Assembly (NCBI GenBank): GCA_020846745.1
Contig: JADLDI010000150.1
Coordinates: forward strand, 62,001 to 126,000
Direction of reading: 5' to 3'
Source: Bryobacterales bacterium
GTDB lineage: Bacteria; Acidobacteriota; Terriglobia; Bryobacterales; Bryobacteraceae
Length of the DNA stretch: 64,000 nt
In this document: positions 33,077 to 41,576 of the stretch, piece after piece
How the letters are laid out: every line of letters begins with the position of its first letter
Numbering within the stretch: position 1 is the stretch's first letter
Notes under the pieces: generated by a model
Seen by the model: the letters and a program-made list of their open reading frames with translations, nothing else
What the model was told of the DNA's origin: nothing
Databases searched by the model: none
Program-made: the position numbers and the translations under genes

Positions 33077-34228
33077 TTACTTTCGCTCTCCCACCCCACC
33101 CTCGCGGGATAGTCGCGCTAATTGAAACTCGTGCGGGAGTTCCGCTCCGAGTGTGAGGTGCCGGGCCGCCAGCTCACCCAACGCTGGCGAGAACTTGTAG
33201 GAATGCCCGGAGCCGCCGCCGAGCAGAAGGAGGTTCGACGCTTCCGGATGACGGTCGGCCAACAGGTGCCCGTCCGGCGTCATCTCGTACTGACACACGC
33301 GGAACTCCGCGACCGGCGCCTCGGACAATACGGGGAACCGGTGAGAGACGAACTTTCTATAACGGTTGAGAGCTTCGATTGATGGTAGGCGGTCGCCGAA
33401 GGTAGGATCGAATTGGGGACCGGGAACATCCATGGCAACCTTGAATCCACGCCATTCGTTACCGGGTATCCCATAGAAGCGTGTAGGGCTATTATCAATC
33501 CATGCCGGAAACGATGCGTCGCTCCATCGCGCATCCCCGGCCGGTGTCGCGAAATACACTACATCTTGACGGGTAGGCGTGACGGCGTACGCCAATTCGG
33601 GGAAGCTGTCGCGCATCCAGGGTCCGGGAGCAAAGACGTACTGATCCGCTTCCATCCGGTCAGCGTCACTGGTGTTCACCCCGTGCAGGCGACCGGAGCT
33701 AATCGCAGAACGGGATGCATGCACCTGGCGGTACTCGCCACCTTCGGCAAGAAAGGTTTGCAGAACTGACTGACAACCGCGCCGCGCAAACAGGTACCCA
33801 GCCTCTGGCTCAAAGACGATGGAGACGATATCACTCCAGTTCACGGTGGGATATCGCCGTGACGCTTCCTGGGCCGACAGTTCCTCGTACGGTAAGCCTT
33901 CTGCTTGAAGCGCTGCCAGGGCGGCGTCATCCCAGGATTGGTTCCGGATAGAAGAGAACCACAATACACCGGTCTGTTGAAACAGCTTCACTTGTGACCG
34001 CTGCTCCTGTTCGCGCCATAGCTGTAAAGCGAGAGCCGTCAGCGTTGTATAGATGCGGTTCGGTCCGTATCCTCCGCGAATAACCCGGGTTTCGTCACCG
34101 GACGACGATCGCGAATGGCCGGGTCCCCACGCATCGAGCAGTGTGACCCGCTGCCCGGCTCGAAGCAGGTGTAAAGCTGTCCATCCGCCGAAAGCTCCGG
34201 CGCCCACTACGATAAAGTGCGATTTCAT
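33077..34228 (-). CDS. FAD-dependent oxidoreductase, sarcosine oxidase / N-methyltryptophan oxidase type
   Basis: 383 residues from ATG 34228. The FAD-binding GxGxxG is at Gly9, Gly11 and Gly14 (VVGAGAFGGWTALHLL). The DAO-family continuation includes DAWGPGHSRSSSGDETRVIR, where the SSxxxxR stretch is typical of monomeric sarcosine oxidases. A C-terminal GGGSGHSYKFSPALGELAA matches the conserved region next to the covalent-flavin Cys, here VCQYEMTPDGHL. It would oxidise an N-methylated amino acid with release of H2O2. The substrate is uncertain. It is monocistronic, 128 bases from the pilus operon's end. Confidence 0.9.
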   Translation of the reverse strand: MKSHFIVVGAGAFGGWTALHLLRAGQRVTLLDAWGPGHSRSSSGDETRVIRGGYGPNRIYTTLTALALQLWREQEQRSQVKLFQQTGVLWFSSIRNQSWDDAALAALQAEGLPYEELSAQEASRRYPTVNWSDIVSIVFEPEAGYLFARRGCQSVLQTFLAEGGEYRQVHASRSAISSGRLHGVNTSDADRMEADQYVFAPGPWMRDSFPELAYAVTPTRQDVVYFATPAGDARWSDASFPAWIDNSPTRFYGIPGNEWRGFKVAMDVPGPQFDPTFGDRLPSIEALNRYRKFVSHRFPVLSEAPVAEFRVCQYEMTPDGHLLADRHPEASNLLLLGGGSGHSYKFSPALGELAARHLTLGAELPHEFQLARLSREGGVGERK

Positions 34229-34356
34229 TCGCACCACATTGTACTTGGAAACGGCGGGCTTAGCGCCCTCGCATCGGAGGATTTGAGTTGAATGGCTGAT
34301 CGGAATACCCGCCGCGGGGCGTCGCGCCAGAGCCGAAGCCGAAGAGTTACTAGGAG

Positions 34357-35688
34357 TTACCGCTTGGTGGTTGCTTCTCGAACCTGCTGACCCACCACAG
34401 CGCCGCCACCGCCAGGAGCGCGTTCGAGTTTGGGGTCGTAAAGGAATTCCCATTCCTTGTACTTCGTCTTCTCGTTGTAGACGCGAATGCCTTCCCCTTC
34501 CACGGTGGTCGCGACACCGGCGATGCCTGCACCCAAACCCTGCTGGCCACCCATTCCACTGATCCCGGCCGAGCCACGCGGGGTCGTAAGAATCTGATTG
34601 ATCAGTTGCGCGGCGGCATTGCCTGGAGCGACGGCGGGTCCGCCCATCTGCGAATTGGCGGGCCGGATTGGCGGAGTGCCGGGATAGGCGCCGGGCGTGG
34701 GCGGCGACTGGCCAGGATACTGTTGCCCCGGATATTGCGGCTGAAAACCACCGGGATAGTTTGGCTGGCCTGGCATTGCGCCCACCGGGGCGACGCCGCC
34801 GGGATACTGGCCCGGCACCCCCCCGGGGGCTAGCGGGTTCGTCTGCATTCCGGGGATTGTGGGAAGGCCGGGCGTCTGTCCGGGATAGCCGGGTTGCCCA
34901 GGAACGACGCCTGGCGCTGGCGCTTGCCCTGGGTACTGACCGGGGAACTGCCCCGGGAACTGTCCGGGAGCGGTCTGTGCAGCGTTGGGATTATTCGGGT
35001 CGTAGGGCTGGTTCTGGTACTGCGGGTTGTTGTTCGGATTGTTGGGGTTATTGGGGTTATTGGGATCGTTCGGGTTGTTGGGATCGTATGGGCGATTGGG
35101 GTCGTTGGGGTCGTAAACAACGGGTTGGCCATTGTTCTGTATGGCGGGACGATCGGAGCCGCGGCGCTGCAGCGCGGCCGGCACGTCGCCTGGCTGACCC
35201 GGAACCCCAGGTTGTCCGGGAATGCCGTACTGCACCGGTGCGCCCGTCGTGACGAAGCCCGGCTGGCCCGTCCCGGTTCCAGTGCCGAATCCCGAAGCGG
35301 CCTGAGATGTCTTGTCTTTGTCTTTGTCCTTGCCGAGGGGATCGGGTTTCTTTTGCGTTAGAGAATCGGTCAGAGCGCCGGAAGCGTCGGCGTGGATCAA
35401 CCGCCACTCATCTTTCCCCGTCATGGGGTCTTTGAATTTGCGGCGGAGGAAGCGCTTTTCCTGGAACTTCTCCAGCTCTTCGATCCGCTGGGGAAGCCGT
35501 TTGTTGGCCCGCACGAAGACCTGGATGGCGCGGCGGTACTGTTCGCCACGCTCGATAAATAACTGCTCCTTCTGACGTTGTGCCTCGAACATGAGGCGCG
35601 GCGTTTCGAGGTAGAGCAGGACCGCAATCGATGCCGCCATCATAAAGATCAGCAGCAGAGCGAACCCGGATTGGCTTCGTTTCCGCAT
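34357..35688 (-). CDS. Prepilin-like membrane-anchored protein with Pro/Gly/Asn-rich tail
   Basis: 443 residues. The N-terminus (RKRSQSGFALLLIFMMAASI) looks like a type III/pseudopilin signal with one long helix, but Glu5 of the mature protein is absent. Residues about 45-120 form a soluble domain (GEQYRRAIQVFVRANKRLPQ, RRKFKDPMTGKDEWRLI), as seen in acidobacterial proteins near type II secretion genes. A disordered tail follows (about 140-370), with tandem P-N-N/P-N-D units and P-G-Q-[FY] units. A short end domain (RVYNEKTKYKEWEFLYDP) closes it. It is the last gene of the pilus operon, where PilQ would be expected. The next gene upstream ends one base before it. Confidence 0.75.
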   Translation of the reverse strand: MRKRSQSGFALLLIFMMAASIAVLLYLETPRLMFEAQRQKEQLFIERGEQYRRAIQVFVRANKRLPQRIEELEKFQEKRFLRRKFKDPMTGKDEWRLIHADASGALTDSLTQKKPDPLGKDKDKDKTSQAASGFGTGTGTGQPGFVTTGAPVQYGIPGQPGVPGQPGDVPAALQRRGSDRPAIQNNGQPVVYDPNDPNRPYDPNNPNDPNNPNNPNNPNNNPQYQNQPYDPNNPNAAQTAPGQFPGQFPGQYPGQAPAPGVVPGQPGYPGQTPGLPTIPGMQTNPLAPGGVPGQYPGGVAPVGAMPGQPNYPGGFQPQYPGQQYPGQSPPTPGAYPGTPPIRPANSQMGGPAVAPGNAAAQLINQILTTPRGSAGISGMGGQQGLGAGIAGVATTVEGEGIRVYNEKTKYKEWEFLYDPKLERAPGGGGAVVGQQVREATTKR

Positions 35689-36477
35689 TCAGGCTCCGGC
35701 GGGCGGTTCCTCGAGCGGGAGGGTTTGTTGATGTCCCTCGAACTTCGTATCGGAGACTACGGCCGAGTTCAACCCCAACCGGACTACCTTGTAGCGTGAC
35801 TGGATCACCTGCCCTTCCCCTGCGGTGAAGATCTCATCACCGTTGAGGAAGAATCCGCGGCGGCCGTCCCGGCTCGCGATAAAGCCGTAGAACTTAAGCG
35901 GCACAGGAGGAGCTTTGGGTTTCTCAGGCTGCTTCGGCCCTTCCGCAGCCTTGGGCGGTTCCGCGGGTTGAGCGGCGCCGGGGATTCCGGGAGCGCCCTT
36001 TTTGGGCAGTATCTTGATGTCGGGGACCTTCGGCGGAGGAGGCGGAGCGGCTGAAAAGTCAAAGAGGCTGCGGTTGCCTGGTCCGGTATACGTCACGTTC
36101 TGGAGCTTGGCCAACAGGTCCAAACGCAGTTTGGGGTCGACTTTCGCCGGATCGGGACGGTCTTCGGGACGGCGGGGCTTCAAGGATGGGGTCCACTCCT
36201 GAACATTCTCGCGAGTGGAGCGCCGCCGCGCGGGCTGCGCGGATTTCGGGCCGGCGGCGGGCGCGGCCTGTTGCACGGCGTCGATCATCCCCCCGGCGTG
36301 TCCCGCCGCAGGAGTTCCGGGGCGGGAAGCCGACGGAGCGGACGCCGGGCGGCGTGCCGATGGGGGAGGACCGCTTGTATCTCCTCCAACGATGAGATTC
36401 GAGTAGACAGTGTACCCGGCCACAAGCCCGAGAACGGCAAGAACCCCAACCTTCTTCGGTTCCGCGCCAAGTTTCAT
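35689..36477 (-). CDS. PilP/GspC-like inner-membrane protein
   Basis: 262 residues. A transmembrane segment (VGVLAVLGLVAGYTVYSNLI, 10-29) is followed by a Pro/Ala-rich periplasmic linker (35-100), a helix (DPKLRLDLLAKLQNVTYTGP), a second Pro-rich stretch, and a C-terminal beta domain (PLKFYGFIASRDGRRGFFLN, GEGQVIQSRYKVVRLGLNSA). That ending resembles the homology-region domain of PilP/GspC, which contacts the secretin. It overlaps pilO by one base. Assignment is by layout and operon position; sequence similarity to classical PilP is low. Confidence 0.72.
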   Translation of the reverse strand: MKLGAEPKKVGVLAVLGLVAGYTVYSNLIVGGDTSGPPPSARRPASAPSASRPGTPAAGHAGGMIDAVQQAAPAAGPKSAQPARRRSTRENVQEWTPSLKPRRPEDRPDPAKVDPKLRLDLLAKLQNVTYTGPGNRSLFDFSAAPPPPPKVPDIKILPKKGAPGIPGAAQPAEPPKAAEGPKQPEKPKAPPVPLKFYGFIASRDGRRGFFLNGDEIFTAGEGQVIQSRYKVVRLGLNSAVVSDTKFEGHQQTLPLEEPPAGA

Positions 36478-37082
36478 CAGTTGGCCGCCTCCCTTACAAA
36501 TGTATTGATGCGGAAACGAGCCGCCAGGGATCCCGCCTGTTGCTGGGGAGCCGCCTGGATATTGTCGATGATGAGGAACCGCTTCGACCGGTCCACCTGG
36601 TTGACGAAATCGACGAGATTGCCGTAGGAACCCTCATAGTTGGCGGTGATTGTCATCATGGAAAGGCTGTCGCTGCCCTCGACCGGGTCGATGACGAATG
36701 AGTGCTCCTTGGGCTTCAGACCCGCCTTCGAAGCGGCCGCGCCGATCTCGGTCAGGATGGTTGAAGACGCGGTGCGGCGGTCCATGAAGTAGTTATTGAC
36801 GAACCCGTTCTGTTCCGCCCGGAGCTTTTCCATCTGCGCGACAAGTGCACGGGTGCGGACAACTTCTGTCTGTCGAATTCGCACTTGCCGCCTGGATTGC
36901 TCCAACTGTTCCGACAGATCCTCAGTAGTGCCGCCGATGGGACGGACCAGAATGAAGAAGACCGCCACGTTGGCGAGCGCCAACAGCATCAGTACCTGTT
37001 TCCATCTCGCGAACGGATCTTTTGCGCCGTTAGCCGAGCGCCCCGGCAACGCCAATTTGGGCAGCTTAAAGTTTGGGCGCAT
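36477..37082 (-). CDS. pilO: Type IV pilus inner-membrane platform protein PilO
   Basis: 201 residues. One transmembrane helix (VLMLLALANVAVFFILVRPI, about 29-48) is followed by a coiled coil (EDLSEQLEQSRRQVRIRQTE) and a ferredoxin-like C-terminal domain (SSTILTEIGAAASKAGLKPK, MTITANYEGSYGNLVDFVNQ, RFLIIDNIQ). PilN and PilO dimerise and link the cytoplasmic PilM ring to PilP. It overlaps pilN by 17 bases. Confidence 0.88.
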   Translation of the reverse strand: MRPNFKLPKLALPGRSANGAKDPFARWKQVLMLLALANVAVFFILVRPIGGTTEDLSEQLEQSRRQVRIRQTEVVRTRALVAQMEKLRAEQNGFVNNYFMDRRTASSTILTEIGAAASKAGLKPKEHSFVIDPVEGSDSLSMMTITANYEGSYGNLVDFVNQVDRSKRFLIIDNIQAAPQQQAGSLAARFRINTFVREAAN

Positions 37083-37638
37083 ATTGCACGTTCACGCGAT
37101 AGCGGTAAAGAGGTTCGGATTGGGAAGGCGGCAGCCAACTGGTAACGGCGGTGGCGCCAAACAGGGGCGAGCCTTCCAGTTTCATCAACATGTCGATGAC
37201 GGGCTCCGTCGTCAGGCTGGCGACCGTCATGTCGAGGACGATCTGATTGTCGGAACCGACCTGGGGCCGCACGCTCACCAGACGGACGTTGTGGGGAATG
37301 ACGGCTTCGAGATCGCCGAACAGCTTGGTCCAACTGATGCCCTTGCGCATCAGCAGCTGGTTCAGAAACACTGCGTATTCAATCGTTTCGGCGTTACCTT
37401 CGCCGCGGAGCTTCGCCTGCAACCGGCTTTGTTCCGCACCGATCTTCGACAGTTGGCGGTCGATCTCTTCGATCGAAGAGTGGAGTTGCAGACGCTGCGA
37501 GCGCTCGATCAGGCCGAACGCGGTTTGTACCGCCAAAACACCGGCCAAGATTACAGTAAGGGTTAACGCGAGAACGAGTAACGGCCGATCGTGCCGGAAG
37601 GGCTCGCTGGCCAGATTGATGGAAACCGATCCCCGCAT
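37066..37638 (-). CDS. pilN: Type IV pilus assembly protein PilN
   Basis: 190 residues. It begins with the PilM-binding type of motif (VSINLASEPFRHDRP), followed by a membrane helix (LLVLALTLTVILAGVLAVQT), coiled coil and a ferredoxin-like domain (WTKLFGDLEAVIPHNVRLVS, VLDMTVASLTTEPVIDMLMK). Together with PilM and PilO it forms the alignment complex of type IV pili. It starts three bases after pilM. Confidence 0.88.
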   Translation of the reverse strand: MRGSVSINLASEPFRHDRPLLVLALTLTVILAGVLAVQTAFGLIERSQRLQLHSSIEEIDRQLSKIGAEQSRLQAKLRGEGNAETIEYAVFLNQLLMRKGISWTKLFGDLEAVIPHNVRLVSVRPQVGSDNQIVLDMTVASLTTEPVIDMLMKLEGSPLFGATAVTSWLPPSQSEPLYRYRVNVQYAPKL

Positions 37639-37641
37639 CGG

Positions 37642-38571
37642 CTAGTGAACCTCCTGCAAGCGCTTCGATTCGGCCGCGGCGCGCGCGTTCGGCATCTGCG
37701 CCTGGAGCCATCCGAGCAACCCGGAGTTCGTCTCGTTCACCACGCCCCAGGGAGACCGCAATATCTCCACCGGCAGGTTCCATTCCCCCGACAATTCAGA
37801 GGCTACGTCGCCCAAGCCGCAGGCGTAAAGGACTTCCGGGTGGCGCCCGAGCGTATCTTCCGCATACGCTAGTGTAGGAAACAACATCGCCTTGACTTCC
37901 TCGCGGGTGAGGTCCGGCAGTTCCACGCAACGTACGAGTTTTGGCAGGCGGCCTTCGCAGACGGCGACCGTGAGAACACGTCCGGCGAGTTTGATCAGGA
38001 CGTGCAAACCGGAGGGGGGAAGCAGGTCTACGGCCGCGAGAATCGACGTAGTGACAAAGCCGGGCTCAAACCCCGCGGCACGGAAAGGCGCCTCGTATCG
38101 TGAGACGATCTCATGCGCTGCCGCGGCGACCACCACCTCGGTGCGCTTGCCGGCAACCTTTTGCACGCAGAAGTTCACAGCAGCCGCATCGACATCAAAG
38201 GGCACGGTTTTTTTCATCCGGAACCGTACAAGGGCGAGCTGCTCTTCGCGCTCTGCCGGAAACGCATCGAATTCGAGCACAGCGATTCGGGCGCAATAGT
38301 CGGGGAGGATGATCGCCGCCTGACGCCTCCGCTTACCGTTCTGGGGAACTAGTGACGCGACTAAGTACTGAAACTGGTCGGGCTGGAGGATGTTGTCTGC
38401 CATCGGCGATATGTTCAGCACCGACGGTTCGAGCGGACGGAAAGAGAACTCCGGATCCTGCTTGCCGCCGGCCGGGCGAGCTACCCAGGCAACTCCCGCG
38501 GGCGAAACCTCGAAGGCGTAGGCGGGAGGCGGCTCTTCAAACAACGATGTGAAGTGGGCGAGCAGGCTCAT
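37642..38571 (-). CDS. pilM: Type IV pilus assembly protein PilM (actin-like)
   Basis: 309 residues with an actin/FtsA-like fold: an AFEVSPAGVAWV phosphate-1 type strand, AIILPDYCARIAVLEFDAFP, VVVAAAAHEIVSRYEAPFRA, and HVLIKLAGRVLTVAVCEGRL. It binds the short N-terminal tail of PilN and probably nucleotides. It is the second gene of the operon, 74 bases after the ATPase. Confidence 0.85.
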   Translation of the reverse strand: MSLLAHFTSLFEEPPPAYAFEVSPAGVAWVARPAGGKQDPEFSFRPLEPSVLNISPMADNILQPDQFQYLVASLVPQNGKRRRQAAIILPDYCARIAVLEFDAFPAEREEQLALVRFRMKKTVPFDVDAAAVNFCVQKVAGKRTEVVVAAAAHEIVSRYEAPFRAAGFEPGFVTTSILAAVDLLPPSGLHVLIKLAGRVLTVAVCEGRLPKLVRCVELPDLTREEVKAMLFPTLAYAEDTLGRHPEVLYACGLGDVASELSGEWNLPVEILRSPWGVVNETNSGLLGWLQAQMPNARAAAESKRLQEVH

Positions 38572-38645
38572 CAGTTACGGTTCAGGACTACATAAGAGTA
38601 GACGTGGAACCTGGGCAGAACGTGCAGAACGAGGCGGCGCCGCGG

Positions 38646-40271
38646 TTAGCCCTCGATAAAGGTTACCTTGTTGATTTCCTTCATCGTAGACAGGCCTAAG
38701 CGGACTTTTTCGAGTGCCGATTCGCGAAGGAAGGTCATCCCTTCATCGCGGGCCTGCCGTTTGATCTCCGAGGCGGGGCGACGGTCGAGAATCATTTCGC
38801 GGATGCGTTCGGAAAGATCGAGTAATTCGTGAATCGCAGTACGGCCGTGGAATCCGGTGCCGCCGCACTCAAAACACCCTTCGCCTTCGTAGAAGATGCT
38901 GTCTTTCCACTGGACCGGGTCGAGGCCGGATTCCTTGAGGTACTCCTCGTCGTAGGTCACCGGCTTTTTGCAGTGTTCGCAGATGAGGCGCACCAGGCGT
39001 TGCGCGAGGATACAGTTGAGAGCGGAGACGAAATTGTAGGGTTCCACACCCATGTTCAGGAAGCGGCCCAGCACGTCGAACACGTTGTTGGCGTGTACGG
39101 TTGTAAACACCAAGTGTCCGGTGAGGGCGGCGTTGATGGCGATTTGAGCGGTCTCCTGGTCGCGGATTTCGCCGACCATAACCTTATCGGGGTCATGACG
39201 GAGGATGGAGCGAAGGCCGCGGGCAAAGGTAAGTCCCTTCTTTTCATTGACGGGGATTTGTGTGATGCCCTTGAGCTGATACTCGACAGGGTCCTCGATG
39301 GTGATGATCTTGTCTTCGTCGTTCTTGATCTCGGATATGGCCGCGTAAAGCGTGGTCGTCTTACCGGAACCCGTTGGTCCGGTAACGAGCACCATTCCGT
39401 ACGGCTCCTTGATGTAGCGGCGGAACTTGATGATGTCGCCGGGCGAGAAGCCGACCACGTCCAGGGTGAGCTTGGAAAACTTCTCGCTCATCGATTCTTT
39501 ATCGAGTACGCGGAGCACGGCGTCCTCGCCATGGATGGTGGGCATGATAGAGACGCGGAAGTCGATCAGGCGCCCCTTGTAGCGGACACGGAAGCGGCCG
39601 TCCTGCGGAACGCGGCGCTCGGCGATATCCAATTCGCTCATGACTTTAATGCGCGAAATGATCATCGAATGCCAGTCTTTAGCGATGGGTGGCATGGCGT
39701 AATTCAAAACGCCGTCAATGCGGTATTTGATCACCACTTCCTGGTCGCGTGTTTCAATGTGGATGTCGGATGCGCGCCGCTCTAACGCATTGAAAATGGT
39801 CGTGTCGACGAGCTTAATGACGGGTGCGATATTCGCGTCGGTGGCGGTAAGTTTGTCGATCGAGAGAGTTTCTTCGGCGTTCTCTTCGTCGGCGACCACG
39901 TCCAGGGTGAAGGTCTCTGTGACCTCTTCGAGAACGCGTTGCGATGATTCCGACTTCTTCAGGAGATCTGAAATCTGGCCGAGTGTGGCAACCTTCACCT
40001 TGAGCCGCTTGTTGAGCAGGAGCGATAACTCGTCGATCAGGTTCAGGTTGCGCGGATCGGAGAGGGCGATTTCGAGCGTTCCGTTTTGGGCTGCCAGAGG
40101 GACGAAGTTGTAGCGGAACATGAGGTCCACCGGCACGTCCTGGAAGAGGTCGTGGTCGATGGGCGTCTCTTTAAGGTCGACGAAGTCGCACCGGTACCGC
40201 GTCGCCAGGGCGCGGGCAGCTTCGAATTCCTGCTGCTGGATGGGCGAGGGAACTGGGGGGCGGGCAGCCAT
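38646..40271 (-). CDS. pilB: PilB/GspE-type pilus assembly ATPase
   Basis: 541 residues. An N-terminal MshEN/GspE-N domain (about 10-150) precedes the ATPase core with Walker A (GPTGSGKTTT, about 297-306), the Asp box, Walker B (MVGEIRDQETAQIAINAALT) and His box (TTVHANNVFDVLGRF). A zinc-binding tetracysteine (CEHCKKPV ... CFECGGTGFHGR) is typical of PilB and GspE extension ATPases. It drives pilus or pseudopilus assembly. First gene of the operon, with a 73-base spacer to the divergent acetyltransferase gene. No PilT, PilC or PilQ is in the window. Confidence 0.93.
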   Translation of the reverse strand: MAARPPVPSPIQQQEFEAARALATRYRCDFVDLKETPIDHDLFQDVPVDLMFRYNFVPLAAQNGTLEIALSDPRNLNLIDELSLLLNKRLKVKVATLGQISDLLKKSESSQRVLEEVTETFTLDVVADEENAEETLSIDKLTATDANIAPVIKLVDTTIFNALERRASDIHIETRDQEVVIKYRIDGVLNYAMPPIAKDWHSMIISRIKVMSELDIAERRVPQDGRFRVRYKGRLIDFRVSIMPTIHGEDAVLRVLDKESMSEKFSKLTLDVVGFSPGDIIKFRRYIKEPYGMVLVTGPTGSGKTTTLYAAISEIKNDEDKIITIEDPVEYQLKGITQIPVNEKKGLTFARGLRSILRHDPDKVMVGEIRDQETAQIAINAALTGHLVFTTVHANNVFDVLGRFLNMGVEPYNFVSALNCILAQRLVRLICEHCKKPVTYDEEYLKESGLDPVQWKDSIFYEGEGCFECGGTGFHGRTAIHELLDLSERIREMILDRRPASEIKRQARDEGMTFLRESALEKVRLGLSTMKEINKVTFIEG

Positions 40272-40344
40272 GAGAGTCCTAGAAAATTAGACGCTGGGAA
40301 ACGTCCGATCGTGCAGAGCCACGCTACCATGGCAGGGAGCCGCT

Positions 40345-40806
40345 ATGGATTTCCGCCTTGCTGAACCCGCCGATCTGCCTCATTTGAAGACAATGATCAT
40401 CGACAGCTTCGGACCGATTACCTGGTTTAGGCAGTTGGACGAGAAGATTGGTCCGCTGAACGGGTGCGACTGGCGGCGGAGGTGGGAGATCCGGCTGGAC
40501 AAGGTATTCGCTTCGCAGACGATGCTGGTGGGAGAGATCGACGGGAGGATTGTCGCGGTGGCGACGGGCGCCTACGATCCCGAGCCGGCGCTCGGGTTTG
40601 TGGACTTGCTGGGGGTGGATATCGGCGAACAGGGCAAAGGCTACGGCCGGGAGATGCTGCGCGGCATGCTGGACTACTTCCGGTCGAAGGGCGCGAAGTA
40701 CTGCAATTTGGAGTGCCTGTTGGACAACGAGAAGGGGAACGCGTTGTACAGGAGCGAAGGATGGTCGCTGGTGGCGCAGTCGAATCGGTGGTTTATTGAG
40801 TTATAG
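40345..40806 (+). CDS. GNAT-family N-acetyltransferase
   Basis: 153 residues. The acetyl-CoA-binding motif is LLGVDIGEQGKGYGREMLRG, with the Q-x-x-G-x-G signature, followed by CNLECLLDNEKGNALYRSEG of motif B. AGGGAG lies about seven bases before ATG 40345. The substrate is unknown. It lies ten bases before an MNT/HEPN toxin-antitoxin pair, so all three could be cotranscribed. Confidence 0.9.
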   Translation: MDFRLAEPADLPHLKTMIIDSFGPITWFRQLDEKIGPLNGCDWRRRWEIRLDKVFASQTMLVGEIDGRIVAVATGAYDPEPALGFVDLLGVDIGEQGKGYGREMLRGMLDYFRSKGAKYCNLECLLDNEKGNALYRSEGWSLVAQSNRWFIEL

Positions 40807-40816
40807 GAGATTGGTG

Positions 40817-41170
40817 ATGGAGAATGTCCGGACGGCCCACTTTCCGATTCCGACCGCCGACGATGCGGTGCTCGAGGAAGTGGTCCGCCGGCTGGTACAG
40901 GCATACGAGCCGTGGCGGATCTACCTGTTCGGATCGGTAGCGCGTGGCGATGCGACCGAGGATAGCGACTACGACTTGATGGTGGTGGTTCCGGATGACA
41001 GTCCGCGAGAACGACTGGACTGCCCGCTCGCGTATCGTGTGTTACGGGGGCTGCACATTGCGAAGGACGTGCTGGTGTGGAAGAGGAGCGATTTCGAAGT
41101 GGACCTGCTGTTGCGCGCTTCCCTACCGTCGACGATCGCACGGGAAGGCAAACTCCTGTATGAATGTTGA
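40817..41170 (+). CDS. MNT-type nucleotidyltransferase (antitoxin-like)
   Basis: 117 residues from ATG 40817, with AGGAGA six bases upstream. The minimal nucleotidyltransferase signature is GSVARG followed by EDSDYDLMV; a third acidic residue follows in FEVDLLL. Such proteins are encoded next to HEPN proteins and act as antitoxins, in characterised cases by adding AMP to a Tyr of the HEPN toxin. The stop codon overlaps the HEPN start by 11 bases, which fits a two-gene module. Confidence 0.88.
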   Translation: MENVRTAHFPIPTADDAVLEEVVRRLVQAYEPWRIYLFGSVARGDATEDSDYDLMVVVPDDSPRERLDCPLAYRVLRGLHIAKDVLVWKRSDFEVDLLLRASLPSTIAREGKLLYEC

Positions 41171-41576
41171 CGAGCGGCGTACTTCAAGTACGAAAGCCTG
41201 GCTAGAGAAGGCGGTCCAAGACCTTCGGCGCGTGTCGGTGCTGCTACAGATCGAGCCACCTGATGTGGAAGGCTCTTTATTTCACGCTCACCAGGCTGCT
41301 GAGAAAGCACTCAAAGCGTTCCTGACGTGGCACGACGTTCCATTCCGCCGCGTGCATGAGCTAGGCGTTGTCGGCCAGCAATGCGCCGAGATCGATGAGA
41401 GCCTGTCCGAGGTGGCCAATCGGGCCAATATGTTAACCCAATACGCGTGGCGCTTTCGCTACCCGGGCGCGCCGTACGAGCCGGAACTGGAAGAAGGTCT
41501 AACAGCAGCACGGCTTGCGACCGAAGTGGTTGAAGCGATTGAAGGCCGGTTGCCGGCCGAAGCGCGCGGGCACTAA
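41160..41576 (+). CDS. HEPN-domain protein (toxin-like)
   Basis: 138 residues from ATG 41160. The HEPN four-helix bundle is seen in AWLEKAVQDLRRVSVLLQIE, FHAHQAAEKALKAFLTWHDV, RRVHELGVVGQQC and the conserved YAWRFRYPG. HEPN proteins paired with MNT proteins are RNases or tRNA-targeting toxins. A clear R-x(4-6)-H catalytic motif is not obvious; RRVHEL is the nearest candidate, so activity is uncertain. The 3' end overlaps the end of the convergent asparagine synthase gene by four bases. Confidence 0.85.
   Translation: MNVDERRTSSTKAWLEKAVQDLRRVSVLLQIEPPDVEGSLFHAHQAAEKALKAFLTWHDVPFRRVHELGVVGQQCAEIDESLSEVANRANMLTQYAWRFRYPGAPYEPELEEGLTAARLATEVVEAIEGRLPAEARGH

Noticed and set aside
34981-35130. 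Short tandem DNA repeats that look like a CRISPR or satellite array
   Set aside because: The repeats encode P-N-N and P-N-D units in frame, vary in length and have no spacers.
38829-39785. Long plus-strand frame opposite the pilus ATPase gene
   Set aside because: High-GC coding DNA gives long antisense frames; the opposite strand has the full set of ATPase motifs.
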